Counted from the first letter of the stretch, positions 18,504-29,084 are shown. The stretch is DNA of 64,000 nt from Bordetella petrii (GCF_017356245.1 NZ_JAFMZZ010000001.1:1054249-1118248), one strand, 5' to 3'. Notes: generated by a model from the sequence alone, not told the origin. Made by a program: numbers and translations.

Positions 18504-20393
18504 ATGCATCAGTTCCTGGTTCGTGCGCGGCCCGCCTGGCGGGCCTGGTTGTTGGGCTGCCTGGCCCTGCTGGCATGGGCCGCGCTGGCCTGGCGCCCGG
18601 CCGCCGCGTTGACCGAAGCCGATTTCCTGCCGCCCGAGCAGGCCTTTGTTTTCAGCGCCGCCATGGCCGGGCCTGGCACCGTGGAGCTGCGGTACCGCAT
18701 CGCGCCCGGTTATTACATGTACCGCGAACGCTTCGGGCTGTCGATCAGCCCGCTGGGCGCCGCCAAGCTGGGCGCGCCCGCGTATCCCCAGGGCGACGTC
18801 AAGTACGACCCCACCTTCGAGAAGAACATGGAGGTGTACCACCAGCAGGTGTCGATCGCCGTGCCGGTGGCCGGTCAGCAGCCCTTTACCCTTACCGTTA
18901 CCAGCCAGGGCTGCGCCGATGCGGGCCTGTGTTATCCGCCGGCCGACCATACCGTCAAGCTGGTGCCCGTGGCGGGCGGCTACGCCGTCGATGGCGCGCC
19001 GGCGGGCGCCGATGCCGGCGGGGCGGCCGCGGCCCCGGGCGCTTCAGGCGCCGCCACCGGGCTGGGCTCGCTGCTGGCCGCGGGCGACCTCGGGCTGGCC
19101 GACGCCATTGGCGGGCTGGGCTGGCTCAAGACCGCGGGTGTGTTCTGGGTGCTGGGGCTGTTGCTGGCGTTCACGCCCTGCGTGCTGCCCATGATTCCCA
19201 TCCTGTCGTCCATCGTGGTGGGGGGTGCGGGCGGCGCGCGCCCCGGCCGCTGGCGCGGCCTGGGGCTGGCGGCCGCCTATGTGCTGGGCATGTCGGTGGT
19301 CTACACCGCGCTGGGCGTGGCCGCCGGCCTGAGCGGCGCCGGCCTGGCCGCCTGGCTGCAGACGCCGTGGGTGCTGGCGGCCTTTGCCGCCGTGCTGGCG
19401 GTGCTGGCGCTGGCCACCTTCGGCGCTTTTGATTTCCAGATGCCGGGCTCGGTACAAGGCTGGCTGGCGGCCCGCTCGGCGGGCATTCCCGGCGGCCGCG
19501 CCACCGGCGCGCTGGCCATGGGCGCGGTTTCGGCGCTGATTCTGGGGCCTTGCGTGGCGGCGCCGCTGGCGGGCGCGCTGCTGTATATCTCGCAAACGGG
19601 CGACGTGGTGCTGGGCGGGGCGGCGCTGTTCGCCATGGCCTGGGGCATGGGCGTGCCGCTGCTGGTGGTGGGGGCCTCGTCGGGCGCCCTGCTGCCCAAG
19701 GCGGGGCCGTGGATGGACGGCGTCAAGCGCCTGTTCGGCATGCTGCTGCTGGCCACCGCCTGGTGGATGCTGATCCCCATTATGCCTACCTGGCTGCAAA
19801 TGGCGGGCTGGGCCTTCCTGGCCATTGTGGCGGCGGTGATGCTGCGCGCCTTCGATGCCCTGCCCGCTGGCGCGGGCGCGCCGCGCATGTTCGCCAAGGG
19901 CCTGGGCCTGCTGCTGGCGCTGGCCGGGGTGGTATGGCTGGTGGGCGCGGCCAGCGGCGGGCGCGATGTGCTGCAGCCGCTGTCGCATCTGGCGCAGCGT
20001 GGCGGCGGGCCGGCGCCGCTGGCGTCCGCCGGTCCGGTGGAATTCAAGCGCGTGCGCACCAGCGCCGAGCTGGATGCCCTGCTGGCGCAGAGCACGCAGC
20101 CCGTGATGCTGGATTTCTATGCCGATTGGTGCGTGTCGTGCCGCGAAATGGAGCGCTTCACGTTTTCCGATCCGGCCGTGGCGGGCCGGATGTCGCGCAT
20201 GCTGCTGCTGCAGGCCGACGTCACGGCGAACAATGCCGATGACCGCGAATTGCTCAAGCGCTTCCGGCTGTTCGGCCCGCCGGGCATCCTGTTTTTCGAG
20301 CCGGGCGGGGCGCCCATCGCCGATGCGCGCGTGATCGGCTTCCAGGATGCGCCGCGCTTTGCCGCGGTGCTCGACCGCGTGCTGGCGCGCTAG
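18504..20393 (+). CDS. dsbD: Thiol:disulfide interchange protein DsbD
   Basis: DsbD (629 aa) carries electrons from cytoplasmic thioredoxin across the inner membrane to periplasmic partners. It has a signal peptide (to about residue 35), an N-terminal periplasmic domain with the cysteine pair in SQGCADAGLCYPP, a central eight-helix domain with cysteines in TPCVLPMIPIL and LGPCVAAPLAG, and a C-terminal thioredoxin domain with CVSC at 543-546 (DFYADWCVSC). An earlier in-frame ATG at 18438 overlaps cutA and would precede the signal peptide with a charged extension, so 18504 is preferred. It is likely to supply reduced apocytochrome for the CcsBA system at 23-27 kb. Confidence 0.95.
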   Translation: MHQFLVRARPAWRAWLLGCLALLAWAALAWRPAAALTEADFLPPEQAFVFSAAMAGPGTVELRYRIAPGYYMYRERFGLSISPLGAAKLGAPAYPQGDVKYDPTFEKNMEVYHQQVSIAVPVAGQQPFTLTVTSQGCADAGLCYPPADHTVKLVPVAGGYAVDGAPAGADAGGAAAAPGASGAATGLGSLLAAGDLGLADAIGGLGWLKTAGVFWVLGLLLAFTPCVLPMIPILSSIVVGGAGGARPGRWRGLGLAAAYVLGMSVVYTALGVAAGLSGAGLAAWLQTPWVLAAFAAVLAVLALATFGAFDFQMPGSVQGWLAARSAGIPGGRATGALAMGAVSALILGPCVAAPLAGALLYISQTGDVVLGGAALFAMAWGMGVPLLVVGASSGALLPKAGPWMDGVKRLFGMLLLATAWWMLIPIMPTWLQMAGWAFLAIVAAVMLRAFDALPAGAGAPRMFAKGLGLLLALAGVVWLVGAASGGRDVLQPLSHLAQRGGGPAPLASAGPVEFKRVRTSAELDALLAQSTQPVMLDFYADWCVSCREMERFTFSDPAVAGRMSRMLLLQADVTANNADDRELLKRFRLFGPPGILFFEPGGAPIADARVIGFQDAPRFAAVLDRVLAR

Positions 20394-20433
20394 TTCTGCC
20401 GCCTTTGCGTAAAGGTTTCGCGCCAGGCCGCCG

Positions 20434-20520
20434 GGAATCTGGCTTCGCAGGCGCCAGATTCCGAAGCGGGCAGCGGCTGTCTCAACGGTACGGTGTCAGG
20501 CACCTGCGGAGCCTGACACC
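20434..20520. repeat. Dimeric palindromic element, copy 2
   Basis: Arms at 20434-20462 and 20492-20520 (29 bp each) are inverted to each other with a 29-bp spacer. The left arm is diverged (GGAATCTGGC...GCCAGATTCC) but keeps its own palindrome by compensating changes; the right arm is GGTGTCAGGC...GCCTGACACC. It fills the gap between the converging dsbD and hemB genes. Confidence 0.85.
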
Positions 20521-20546
20521 TGGCTATACCTGGCTGGCTGCCCAGC

Positions 20547-22391
<1,845 letters not shown>

Positions 22392-22394
22392 TCA

Positions 22395-23096
22395 ATGAAG
22401 CGTGTGCTGTCCCGGATGTTGGTAGCAAGCGGGCTGATGCTCGGTGCGTCCGTAATCTCTTCCAGTTTCGCTGCCGAAGGCGCCGCGGCGCCGGCCAAGC
22501 CTGACGCGACCAAGGGTGCGCAACTCTTTGACCAGGGCGATGCCTCGCGCGGCATCGTGGCCTGTGCGTCCTGTCATGGCGCGGCGGGCAACAGCACCAT
22601 TCCCGTCAATCCCAACCTGGCCGCCCAGCCCCACGAATACCTGGCCAAGCAGCTGGCCGACTTCCAGACCAAGCAGGGCGCCGACAAGCCGGCGCGCAAC
22701 GGCGCGGGCGGCAATCCCACCCCCATGACCGCCATGGCGCAGAACCTGACGCCCCAAGATATCAGCAACGTGGCGCTGTACCTGGCGCAGCAGCCGCTCA
22801 AGCAGCCCGCCACCGCCGGCCACGAAGACTTGGTCGAGCTGGGCCGCAAGATCTGGCGCGGCGGCCTGCCCGAGCGCAACGTGCCGGCCTGCGCGTCGTG
22901 CCACTCGGCCAACGGCGCCGGCCTGCCGGCCCAGTACCCGCGCCTGGCCGGGCAATTCCCCGCGTACATCGAAGAACAGCTGAAGCTGTTCCGCAGCGGC
23001 GACCGCGCCAACAACCCGGTCATGCAGGAAATCGCCGACCGCATGTCGGACGCCGATATCAAGGCCGTGGCCGACTACGCCGCGGGCCTGCGCTAG
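22395..23096 (+). CDS. Diheme cytochrome c4-type protein
   Basis: A 233-aa periplasmic cytochrome with a signal peptide (cleavage near SSFAA, residues 23-27) and two class I heme c sites, CASCHG at 57-62 and CASCHS at 166-171. A methionine in each half (PTPMTAM and NNPVMQE regions) can serve as axial ligand. Such proteins pass electrons to terminal oxidases. GAGGTTTTCA precedes the ATG at 22395; upstream in-frame ATGs lack a signal peptide. It precedes the heme-attachment genes that would mature it. Confidence 0.93.
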   Translation: MKRVLSRMLVASGLMLGASVISSSFAAEGAAAPAKPDATKGAQLFDQGDASRGIVACASCHGAAGNSTIPVNPNLAAQPHEYLAKQLADFQTKQGADKPARNGAGGNPTPMTAMAQNLTPQDISNVALYLAQQPLKQPATAGHEDLVELGRKIWRGGLPERNVPACASCHSANGAGLPAQYPRLAGQFPAYIEEQLKLFRSGDRANNPVMQEIADRMSDADIKAVADYAAGLR

Positions 23097-23178
23097 GCGC
23101 CGGCCCGATCCGCGCGCGGCCGGCCCGCGCAGCAATACAGGCGCCGGCCCGGAACCGGATTCCGGGGGCGCTGTCCAT

Positions 23179-23214
23179 AAGGGGGGAAGCCGGTAACGCG
23201 GCCCCCCTTTTTTT
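23179..23214 (+). terminator. Intrinsic terminator abutting the ccsB start codon
   Basis: AAGGGGGG (23179-23186) pairs with CCCCCCTT (23202-23209), loop 15 nt, followed by a run of seven T residues (23208-23214). The ccsB ATG begins at 23216, directly after the T run. The hairpin would end most cytochrome c4 transcripts and leaves no normal ribosome-binding site for ccsB. Confidence 0.8.
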
Positions 23215-23215
23215 C

Positions 23216-25300
23216 ATGAACTCGACCTCCCCGCCCTCTCGCCCCCTGCGCAGCCTGCCAAGCGACCTTTTCGAGTTGCTGGGCTCGATGCGGTTTGCCG
23301 TGAGCCTGCTGATGTTCATCTGCGTGGCCAGCGTGCTGGGCACGGTGCTGGTGCAGAATCGATCATCCAGCACCTATATCGACCAATTCGGCCCCTTCTG
23401 GTTCGAAGTGTTCGACAAGTTCTCGATCTGGCACGTTTACAACAGCTGGTGGTTCCTGGCGATCATGGGCTTCCTGGTGGTGTCGACCAGCCTGTGCCTG
23501 ATCCGCAATACGCCCAAGATGCTGCGCGATGCCCGCTCGTTCCGCGAACATGTGCGGGCCAGCAGCCTGCAGGCCTTTCCGCACCGGGTCGAAGTCCGCG
23601 ACGCGTCGCCGGTGGACGAGGCCGCGGGGGGCATCAAGGGGCTGCTGACCGGGCTGGGCTACGCGGTGCGCGAGCGCCGCGACGGCGATGGCGTGATGCT
23701 GGCGGCCAAGAAAGGCAGCGCCAACCGGCTGGGCTACATCTGTGCGCACTCGGCCATGGTGATCATCTGCCTGGGCGGCCTGCTCGACAGTGAACTGGCG
23801 GTGCGCCTGCAGGTTCTGCTGGCGGGCAAGAAGCCCATTGTCGAAAACATGCTGATCTCGCAGGTGCCGGCCAGCGGCCGGCTGTCGGTGGCCAACCCCA
23901 GCTTCCGCGCCAGCGTGCTGGTGCCCGAGGGCGGGCAGGCCAGCACGGCGGTGGTGATGGTGGGCGATGGCGCGCTGGTGCAGCCCCTGCCGTTCACCCT
24001 GAAACTGAAGAAATTCCTGATCGACTACTACTCCACCGGCATGCCCAGCCGGTTCGCCAGCGAAGTGGAAGTTACCGACCCCGACACGGGCAAGACGTTC
24101 GAATCCACCATCGAGGTCAACGAGCCGCTGCGCTACAAGGGCGTGACGGTGTATCAGTCCAGTTTCGATGACGGCGGCAGCAGTGTCAGCCTGAGGGGCT
24201 ATCCGCTGGTGGGCACCAGCGGCGCCACTTTCGACGTCGAAGGCACCGTGGGCAAGTCCACCGAAATTACCGCGCGCGGCGCCGACGGCGGCGCCCGCAG
24301 CATGGCGGTCGACATCACGGCGCTGCGGCCCATCAATGTGGAAGACCTGACAGGCGGCACGCCGCGGGGCAACACCCTGACGCTGGGCGAGCATGTGGCC
24401 GCGGTGTCCGGCAGCGCGGCCGGCAAGAAGAACGAGAACCTGCGCAACGTGGGCCCCAGCGTCGAATACCGGCTGGTCGACCAGGCCGGTCAGGCCCATG
24501 AATTCATGAATTACATGCTGCCGGTGCAGCTGGATGGCGCCGCCGTGTTCCTGGCGGGCGTGCGCAACAACCCCGCCGAGAGCTTCCGGTATTTGCGCAT
24601 TCCCGCCGACGCCGACAGTTCGCTGGCCGAATTCATGCAGCTGCGCGCCACCCTGGCCGATCCGGCCGCGCGCCGCGAAGCCGCGCGGCGCTTTGCCGAA
24701 CGCAATAGCTCGGTGCAGGCCGAGCGCCAGTCGCTGCAGACCGCGGCCGAGCGCGCCCTGGACACTTTTTCCAAGGGCGGGCTGCAGGCCATCGCCGATT
24801 TCCTGCAGGCGAACACGCCGCCCGCCGACCTGGAGCGCGCGGCCGACGTTGTGATCCGCCTGATTGGCGTGTCCATGGCCGAATTGCGCGATGTCGCGCG
24901 CGAGCGCGCCGGGCTGCCGCCCCTGCCCGACCAGGGCCCCGAGGCCGAGCGCGCGGCGCAGTGGTCGCGCCTGGCGGTGGCGGCGCTGTCCGACTTGAAT
25001 GTCTATCCAGCCCCGGTTTTCCTGACGCTGAGCAATTTCAAGCATGTGCAGGCCAGCGTGTTCCAGGTCAGCCGCACCCCCGGCAAGACCGCGGTGTATA
25101 TCGGCTGCCTGCTGCTGGTGCTGGGCGTATTTTCGATGTTCTATATCCGCGACCGGCGCGTATGGGTATGGATCAAGCCGGCTGCCGATGGCGCGGGCAG
25201 CGATGTCCAGGCCGCGATGACTTCGCAGAAGCGTACACTGGACTTTCATCATGAGTTCGAGCGCTTCAAGCAGGCCTTGTCGCGCCGGAACAGGCCCTGA
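23216..25300 (+). CDS. ccsB: Cytochrome c maturation protein CcsB (ResB)
   Basis: CcsB/ResB (694 aa) works with CcsA/ResC to export heme and attach it to apocytochromes (System II). Three N-terminal membrane segments are visible (FAVSLLMFICVASVLGTVLV, WWFLAIMGFLVVSTSLCLI, LGYICAHSAMVIICLGGLL), then a large periplasmic domain and a final segment near AVYIGCLLLVLGVFSMFYIR before a cytoplasmic tail. The start lies directly after a terminator with no Shine-Dalgarno; an internal ATG at codon 25 would cut into TM1 and is less likely. ccsA follows after 8 nt. Confidence 0.94.
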   Translation: MNSTSPPSRPLRSLPSDLFELLGSMRFAVSLLMFICVASVLGTVLVQNRSSSTYIDQFGPFWFEVFDKFSIWHVYNSWWFLAIMGFLVVSTSLCLIRNTPKMLRDARSFREHVRASSLQAFPHRVEVRDASPVDEAAGGIKGLLTGLGYAVRERRDGDGVMLAAKKGSANRLGYICAHSAMVIICLGGLLDSELAVRLQVLLAGKKPIVENMLISQVPASGRLSVANPSFRASVLVPEGGQASTAVVMVGDGALVQPLPFTLKLKKFLIDYYSTGMPSRFASEVEVTDPDTGKTFESTIEVNEPLRYKGVTVYQSSFDDGGSSVSLRGYPLVGTSGATFDVEGTVGKSTEITARGADGGARSMAVDITALRPINVEDLTGGTPRGNTLTLGEHVAAVSGSAAGKKNENLRNVGPSVEYRLVDQAGQAHEFMNYMLPVQLDGAAVFLAGVRNNPAESFRYLRIPADADSSLAEFMQLRATLADPAARREAARRFAERNSSVQAERQSLQTAAERALDTFSKGGLQAIADFLQANTPPADLERAADVVIRLIGVSMAELRDVARERAGLPPLPDQGPEAERAAQWSRLAVAALSDLNVYPAPVFLTLSNFKHVQASVFQVSRTPGKTAVYIGCLLLVLGVFSMFYIRDRRVWVWIKPAADGAGSDVQAAMTSQKRTLDFHHEFERFKQALSRRNRP

Positions 25301-25308
25301 GGTTTTTC

Positions 25309-26649
25309 ATGTCCGCCAGCACTTCTTCCCATTCGTCCGATGCCTTGTGGCAGCCGGCCCTGTCGCCTACCGGCGATGCGCGCGCGCAGCGCGGCCGCCC
25401 CGACTGGACTGACATCGTCTTCTTTCTGCTGCTGACGGCGGGCGCCGGTTATGCGCTGACCGGCTACGGCAGCGCCATGGACTACTACGAGAAGATCATC
25501 CTGTGCGGCGCGGTGTTCGTGCTGACCTGGCTGGGCTGGCTGTGGCGGCCCCTGCGGCGCCTGATGATCGCCTGTGCCCTGGCGGCCGGCCTGGCGCTGC
25601 TGCTGTACCAGAACGACCTGGCGCGCGCCGAACAGGTGTTTTTCCTGAAATACCTGTTTTCGTCGCAATCGGCCATTTTGTGGATGAGCGCGCTGTTCAT
25701 CCTGGCCACGGTCTGCTACTGGATCGGCATTTTCAGCCCGACCGCGGCCTGGCTGGGCACCGCCCTGACCTGGGGCGCGGTGTTCGCCGGCGTGACCGGC
25801 ATGCTGGTGCGCTGGCGCGAAGGCCACCTGATGGGCCCCGACCTGGGCCATATTCCGGTCAGCAACCTGTACGAAGTCTTCGTGCTGTTCTCGCTGATCA
25901 CGGCGCTGTTCTACCTGTACTACGAACGCAAGTACGCCACGCGCGCGCTGGGCGGCTTCGTGCTGCTGGTGATTTCGTCGGCCACGGTGTTTTTGCTGTG
26001 GTACGCCTTCACGCGCGACGCGGCCCAGATCCAGCCCCTGGTGCCGGCCCTGAAAAGCTGGTGGATGAAGCTGCACGTGCCGGCCAATTTCATCGGCTAC
26101 GGCACTTTCTCGCTGTCGGCCATGGTGGGGTTCGCCTACCTGATCAAGCAGCACGGCACCACGACTTCATGGGTCCGGCTGGCGCCGCTGTTCGTGCTGG
26201 GCGTGCTGCTGTGCGTCGAGCCCATGGTGTTCCGCACCGACGGCCTGTCGGCCACCTGGATGATCTACTTCGGCGTGGGCGTGGTCATCGTGGGCGGCAT
26301 CCTGCTGGGGCGCCGCCGCATCGCCCAGGCGCTGCCGTCGCTGGAAGTGCTGGACGACATCATGTACCGGGCCATTGCCGTCGGCTTCGCGTTCTTCACG
26401 GTGGCCACCATTTTGGGGGCGCTGTGGGCCGCCGACGCCTGGGGCGCCTACTGGCAGTGGGACCCTAAAGAAACCTGGGCGCTGATCGTGTGGCTGAACT
26501 ACGCCGCATGGCTGCACATGCGGCTGATGAAAGGCCTGCGGGGGCACCTGGCGGCCTATTGGGCGCTGGTGGGGCTGCTGGTGACCGGATTTGCGTTCCT
26601 GGGCGTCAATATGTTCCTGTCGGGGCTGCATTCGTACGGGGAGCTGTAA
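25309..26649 (+). CDS. ccsA: Cytochrome c maturation protein CcsA (ResC)
   Basis: CcsA/ResC (446 aa) is the heme-handling membrane partner of CcsB. Multiple transmembrane helices are evident. The tryptophan-rich WWD heme-binding signature is seen as WGAYWQWDPKETWALIVWLNYAAW near residues 381-404, and conserved histidines flank it (KLHVPANFIGYG, NYAAWLHMR). It begins 8 nt after ccsB with TGAGGTTTTTC upstream. Together with dsbD and cytochrome c4 this forms a System II biogenesis set like that of Bordetella pertussis. Confidence 0.95.
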   Translation: MSASTSSHSSDALWQPALSPTGDARAQRGRPDWTDIVFFLLLTAGAGYALTGYGSAMDYYEKIILCGAVFVLTWLGWLWRPLRRLMIACALAAGLALLLYQNDLARAEQVFFLKYLFSSQSAILWMSALFILATVCYWIGIFSPTAAWLGTALTWGAVFAGVTGMLVRWREGHLMGPDLGHIPVSNLYEVFVLFSLITALFYLYYERKYATRALGGFVLLVISSATVFLLWYAFTRDAAQIQPLVPALKSWWMKLHVPANFIGYGTFSLSAMVGFAYLIKQHGTTTSWVRLAPLFVLGVLLCVEPMVFRTDGLSATWMIYFGVGVVIVGGILLGRRRIAQALPSLEVLDDIMYRAIAVGFAFFTVATILGALWAADAWGAYWQWDPKETWALIVWLNYAAWLHMRLMKGLRGHLAAYWALVGLLVTGFAFLGVNMFLSGLHSYGEL

Positions 26650-26674
26650 GCGGCCCCGTTTCCCGGATGAGTTT

Positions 26675-26740
26675 TTCTTCTGGCGTCTGCGCGCGGTGGC
26701 GTGAGCGCCTTGGCTTCACGGCGCCGTCCGGGCGCCCCGC
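26675..26740 (+). repeat. 66-bp inverted repeat, left copy
   Basis: This segment, beginning TTCTTCTGGCGTCTGCGCG, recurs in inverted orientation at 27135-27200 with 63 of 66 positions identical by my alignment. Only substitutions separate the copies. In translation both read as an Arg-rich SSGVCA-WRERLGFT-PSGRPARP string, which is a by-product, not a protein. Confidence 0.85.
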
Positions 26741-26801
26741 ACGGCCGTGATTGCCATTCGGCTCGCGATTTACCGGTGCCGTGCTTTTCCGGGTGTTGCC
26801 A

Positions 26802-26891
26802 GGTGTCAGGCTCCGCCAGGTGCCTGACACCGAAGTAAGCCGCAGCCGTCTCAGTCGTACGGTGTCCGACACCCTGCGGGAGTCAGACACC
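26802..26891. repeat. Dimeric palindromic element, copy 3
   Basis: Left arm 26802-26831 (30 bp, GGTGTCAGGC...GCCTGACACC) and right arm 26861-26891 (31 bp, GGTGTCCGAC...GTCAGACACC) are separated by exactly 29 bp. The spacer resembles that of copy 2: both start GAAG and share GTCTCA near the end. It lies between the converging ccsA and lysA. Confidence 0.85.
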
Positions 26892-27080
26892 TGGGCTGAC
26901 ACCTGGTCTGAGGCGTATGTCTTTCACAGCCTTGGCGAGCCGCCACACGAATGGCCCACGGCGGCGCGCTGGGCGGCGCCGTGGGCCGGCCCTGCGCGAT
27001 TTTCTTTCTTGAGGCCGACGCTTCGCCAGCATGCAAGAACGCAGCCCGTCCCGGCAATGCGGCGACCGATATTCACCGTG

Positions 27081-27200
27081 AGTCTGCGCGGGGTGGCGTG
27101 AGCGCCGCGGCGCCTCGGGGCCGGGCCCGGGCGCGCGGGGCGCCCGGACGGCACCGTGAAGCCAAGGCGTTCACGCCACCCCGCGCAGACGCCAGAAGAA
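27081..27200. repeat. 66-bp inverted repeat, right copy, with partial third copy
   Basis: The full right copy is 27135-27200. A 25-bp partial copy at 27081-27105 has the same orientation as the left copy at 26685 onward and can pair locally with about 27165-27190, forming a long hairpin whose loop is extremely GC-rich. The right copy ends about 40 bp from the lysA stop codon. Confidence 0.75.
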
Positions 27201-27240
27201 CACCTATTCGATCCGAAATACGCCGAATCGCGCCCCGCCT

Positions 27241-28533
27241 TCAGGGCAGCGTCGACTCCCCCCGCAGCAGGTCCTCGAGGCTTTCGCGCTGGCGCACGAT
27301 GTAGTGGCGGCTGCCGTCGACCATGACTTCGGCCGCGCGCGCCCGGGTGTTGTAGTTGCTGGCCATGACCATGGCGTAGGCGCCGGCCGATTCCAGGGCC
27401 AGCACGTCGCCTGCCTGCAGCGCCAGCTTGCGCTGGCGGGCCAGCCAGTCGGCGCTTTCGCACACCGGGCCGACGATGTCGTATTCGGTGGCGGCGCCGT
27501 CGCGCGGCGCCACCGGCTGCACGCCGTGGTAGGCGTCGTACAGGGCCGGGCGCAGCAGGTCGTTCATGGCGGCGTCGACGATGGCGAAATTGCGCGCCTG
27601 CGCGTGCTTCAGGTATTGCACCGTGGTCAGCAGCACGCCGGCGTTGCCCACCAGCGAACGGCCGGGTTCCAGCACCAGGTGCAGGTGCGCCAGGCCGCGC
27701 GCCTGCAGCCGTTCGAATACCTGGTCGAGCAGCGCCTTGGGCGACGGCGGCACTTCGTCGGTATAGCGGATGCCCAGGCCTCCGCCCAGGTCGAGGTGCT
27801 GGATGGCGATGCCCGCGGCGTCGAGCCGCTGGATCAGGTCGAGCAGCTTTTCGAGTGCATCGAAATAGGGGCTGATGTCGGTAAGCTGCGAGCCGATGTG
27901 GCAGTCGACGCCGACGATTTCGAGCCCCGGCAGCGAGGCGGCGGTGCGATAGGCGTCGAGCGCGGATTCGATGGCGATGCCGAACTTGTTTTCTTTCAGG
28001 CCCGTGGAAATGTATGGGTGGGTTTGCGCATCGACATCGGGATTGACGCGCAGCGATACCCGCGCCCGCCGCCCCATGGACTGCGCCACGTCGGACAGGC
28101 ACTGCAGTTCGGCCTGCGATTCGACGTTGAAGCATTTGACGTCGGCTTCCAGGGCGGCGCGCATTTCCCAGGCCTGCTTGCCCACGCCCGAGAACACCAC
28201 CTTGGCCGGGTCGCCGCCGGCGGCCAGCACGCGCTTGAGCTCGCCGCCCGAAACAATGTCGAAGCCGGCGCCGAGGCGGGCGAATTCTTTCAGCACGGCC
28301 AGGTTCGAGTTGGCTTTCATGCCGTAGCAGACCAGCACCGGGCGGGCGCCGATGGCGTCGCTGTACGAGCGCCAGGCCTGGGCCAGCGCCGCGCGCGAAT
28401 AGACGTACAGCGGCGTGCCGAGCTGGCTGGCCAGGGTGTCGAGCGCAACGCCCTCGGCATGCAGGATGCCGTTCTGGTAATGGAAATGCGGATGGCCGGC
28501 CAGGCCGGGCCGCGTGGAATTCGGGGAAGTCAT
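27241..28533 (-). CDS. lysA: Diaminopimelate decarboxylase
   Basis: LysA (430 aa) decarboxylates meso-diaminopimelate to lysine using PLP. The PLP lysine lies in VLVCYGMKANSNLAVLKEF, the phosphate-binding region in LDLGGGLGIRY, and the C-terminal active-site cysteine in GPVCESADWLA. It starts 3 nt inside the end of lptM (ATGA overlap) and is translated with it. Length fits the family. Confidence 0.97.
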   Translation of the reverse strand: MTSPNSTRPGLAGHPHFHYQNGILHAEGVALDTLASQLGTPLYVYSRAALAQAWRSYSDAIGARPVLVCYGMKANSNLAVLKEFARLGAGFDIVSGGELKRVLAAGGDPAKVVFSGVGKQAWEMRAALEADVKCFNVESQAELQCLSDVAQSMGRRARVSLRVNPDVDAQTHPYISTGLKENKFGIAIESALDAYRTAASLPGLEIVGVDCHIGSQLTDISPYFDALEKLLDLIQRLDAAGIAIQHLDLGGGLGIRYTDEVPPSPKALLDQVFERLQARGLAHLHLVLEPGRSLVGNAGVLLTTVQYLKHAQARNFAIVDAAMNDLLRPALYDAYHGVQPVAPRDGAATEYDIVGPVCESADWLARQRKLALQAGDVLALESAGAYAMVMASNYNTRARAAEVMVDGSRHYIVRQRESLEDLLRGESTLP

Positions 28534-28682
28534 GGAAGCGTGACGGGGGAGGGGATTTTGGGCGGGTCGGGGTACTCTGGCCCTGACTGGCCGGGCTGCG
28601 GCGGCAGGTACAGCGGGCCCTTGTAGCCGCAGGCGGCGACCAGGCCGGTCGCGGCAAGCGTGGCTACAATGCGTAAGACCAT
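28530..28682 (-). CDS. lptM: Small outer-membrane lipoprotein LptM (YifL-like)
   Basis: A 50-aa lipoprotein: MVLRIVATLAATGLVAAC gives a signal peptide with lipobox LVAAC (Cys18), followed by GYKGPLYLPP, the motif shared with E. coli YifL/LptM, which helps the LPS transporter LptD fold correctly. The gene order matches: yifL lies beside cyaY and a DAP-pathway gene in E. coli; here it overlaps lysA by 4 nt and diverges from cyaY. It is easily missed because of its size. Confidence 0.85.
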   Translation of the reverse strand: MVLRIVATLAATGLVAACGYKGPLYLPPQPGQSGPEYPDPPKIPSPVTLP

Positions 28683-28737
28683 GCGGCTGCGTGCCAAATG
28701 GAACACTCGAAACTCCGTAATTCTTGCAGGTTCGATT

Positions 28738-29067
28738 ATGACTGAAACCGAATTCCTTGCGTTGGTCGACCAAGTACTGGACAGCATCGAAAGCCAGGCC
28801 GACGACTGGGCGGCCTCGCAGGACGTCGATATCGAGACCAGCCGCAGCGGCAACGTGCTGACGCTGGTTTTCGAAGACGGCACCCACGTGGTCGTCAACA
28901 GCCAGGCCGCCATGCAAGAGATCTGGCTTGCCGCCCGCAGCGGCGGGTTCCACTATCGCTATGACGGCCAGCACTGGAACGACACCCGGGGCGGCCCGCC
29001 GCTGCCCGACGCGCTGTCGCAGATCTGCTCTGAAGCCGCCGGCGTGCCGGTGGCCGTGCGGCTGTAA
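28738..29067 (+). CDS. cyaY: Iron-sulfur cluster assembly protein CyaY (frataxin)
   Basis: CyaY (109 aa) is the bacterial frataxin that binds iron and tunes IscS activity. MTETEFLALVDQVLDSIESQADDW has the acidic first helix, and the beta-sheet region shows GNVLTLVFEDGTHVVVNSQ and QEIWLAARSGGFHYRYDG. TTGCAGGTTCGATT precedes the ATG at 28738; the frame is open upstream without a better start. It diverges from lptM-lysA with only 55 bp between starts. Confidence 0.95.
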   Translation: MTETEFLALVDQVLDSIESQADDWAASQDVDIETSRSGNVLTLVFEDGTHVVVNSQAAMQEIWLAARSGGFHYRYDGQHWNDTRGGPPLPDALSQICSEAAGVPVAVRL

Positions 29068-29084
29068 CCGCGGGCCCGTGCCGG

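Larger units (their letters stand above)
26650..27240. other. 591-bp convergent gap filled with repeats
   Basis: No supported gene lies between the converging ccsA and lysA. It holds a 66-bp inverted repeat (26675-26740 / 27135-27200), a third partial copy (27081-27105) and a dimeric palindromic element (26802-26891). Open frames here read straight across the repeats and lack ribosome-binding sites. Confidence 0.8.

Noticed and set aside
26951..27304. Open frames in the ccsA-lysA gap with an Arg-rich SSGVCA-WRERLGFT string.
   Set aside because: The string comes from the 66-bp inverted repeat read in a shared frame; no start signal or independent support.
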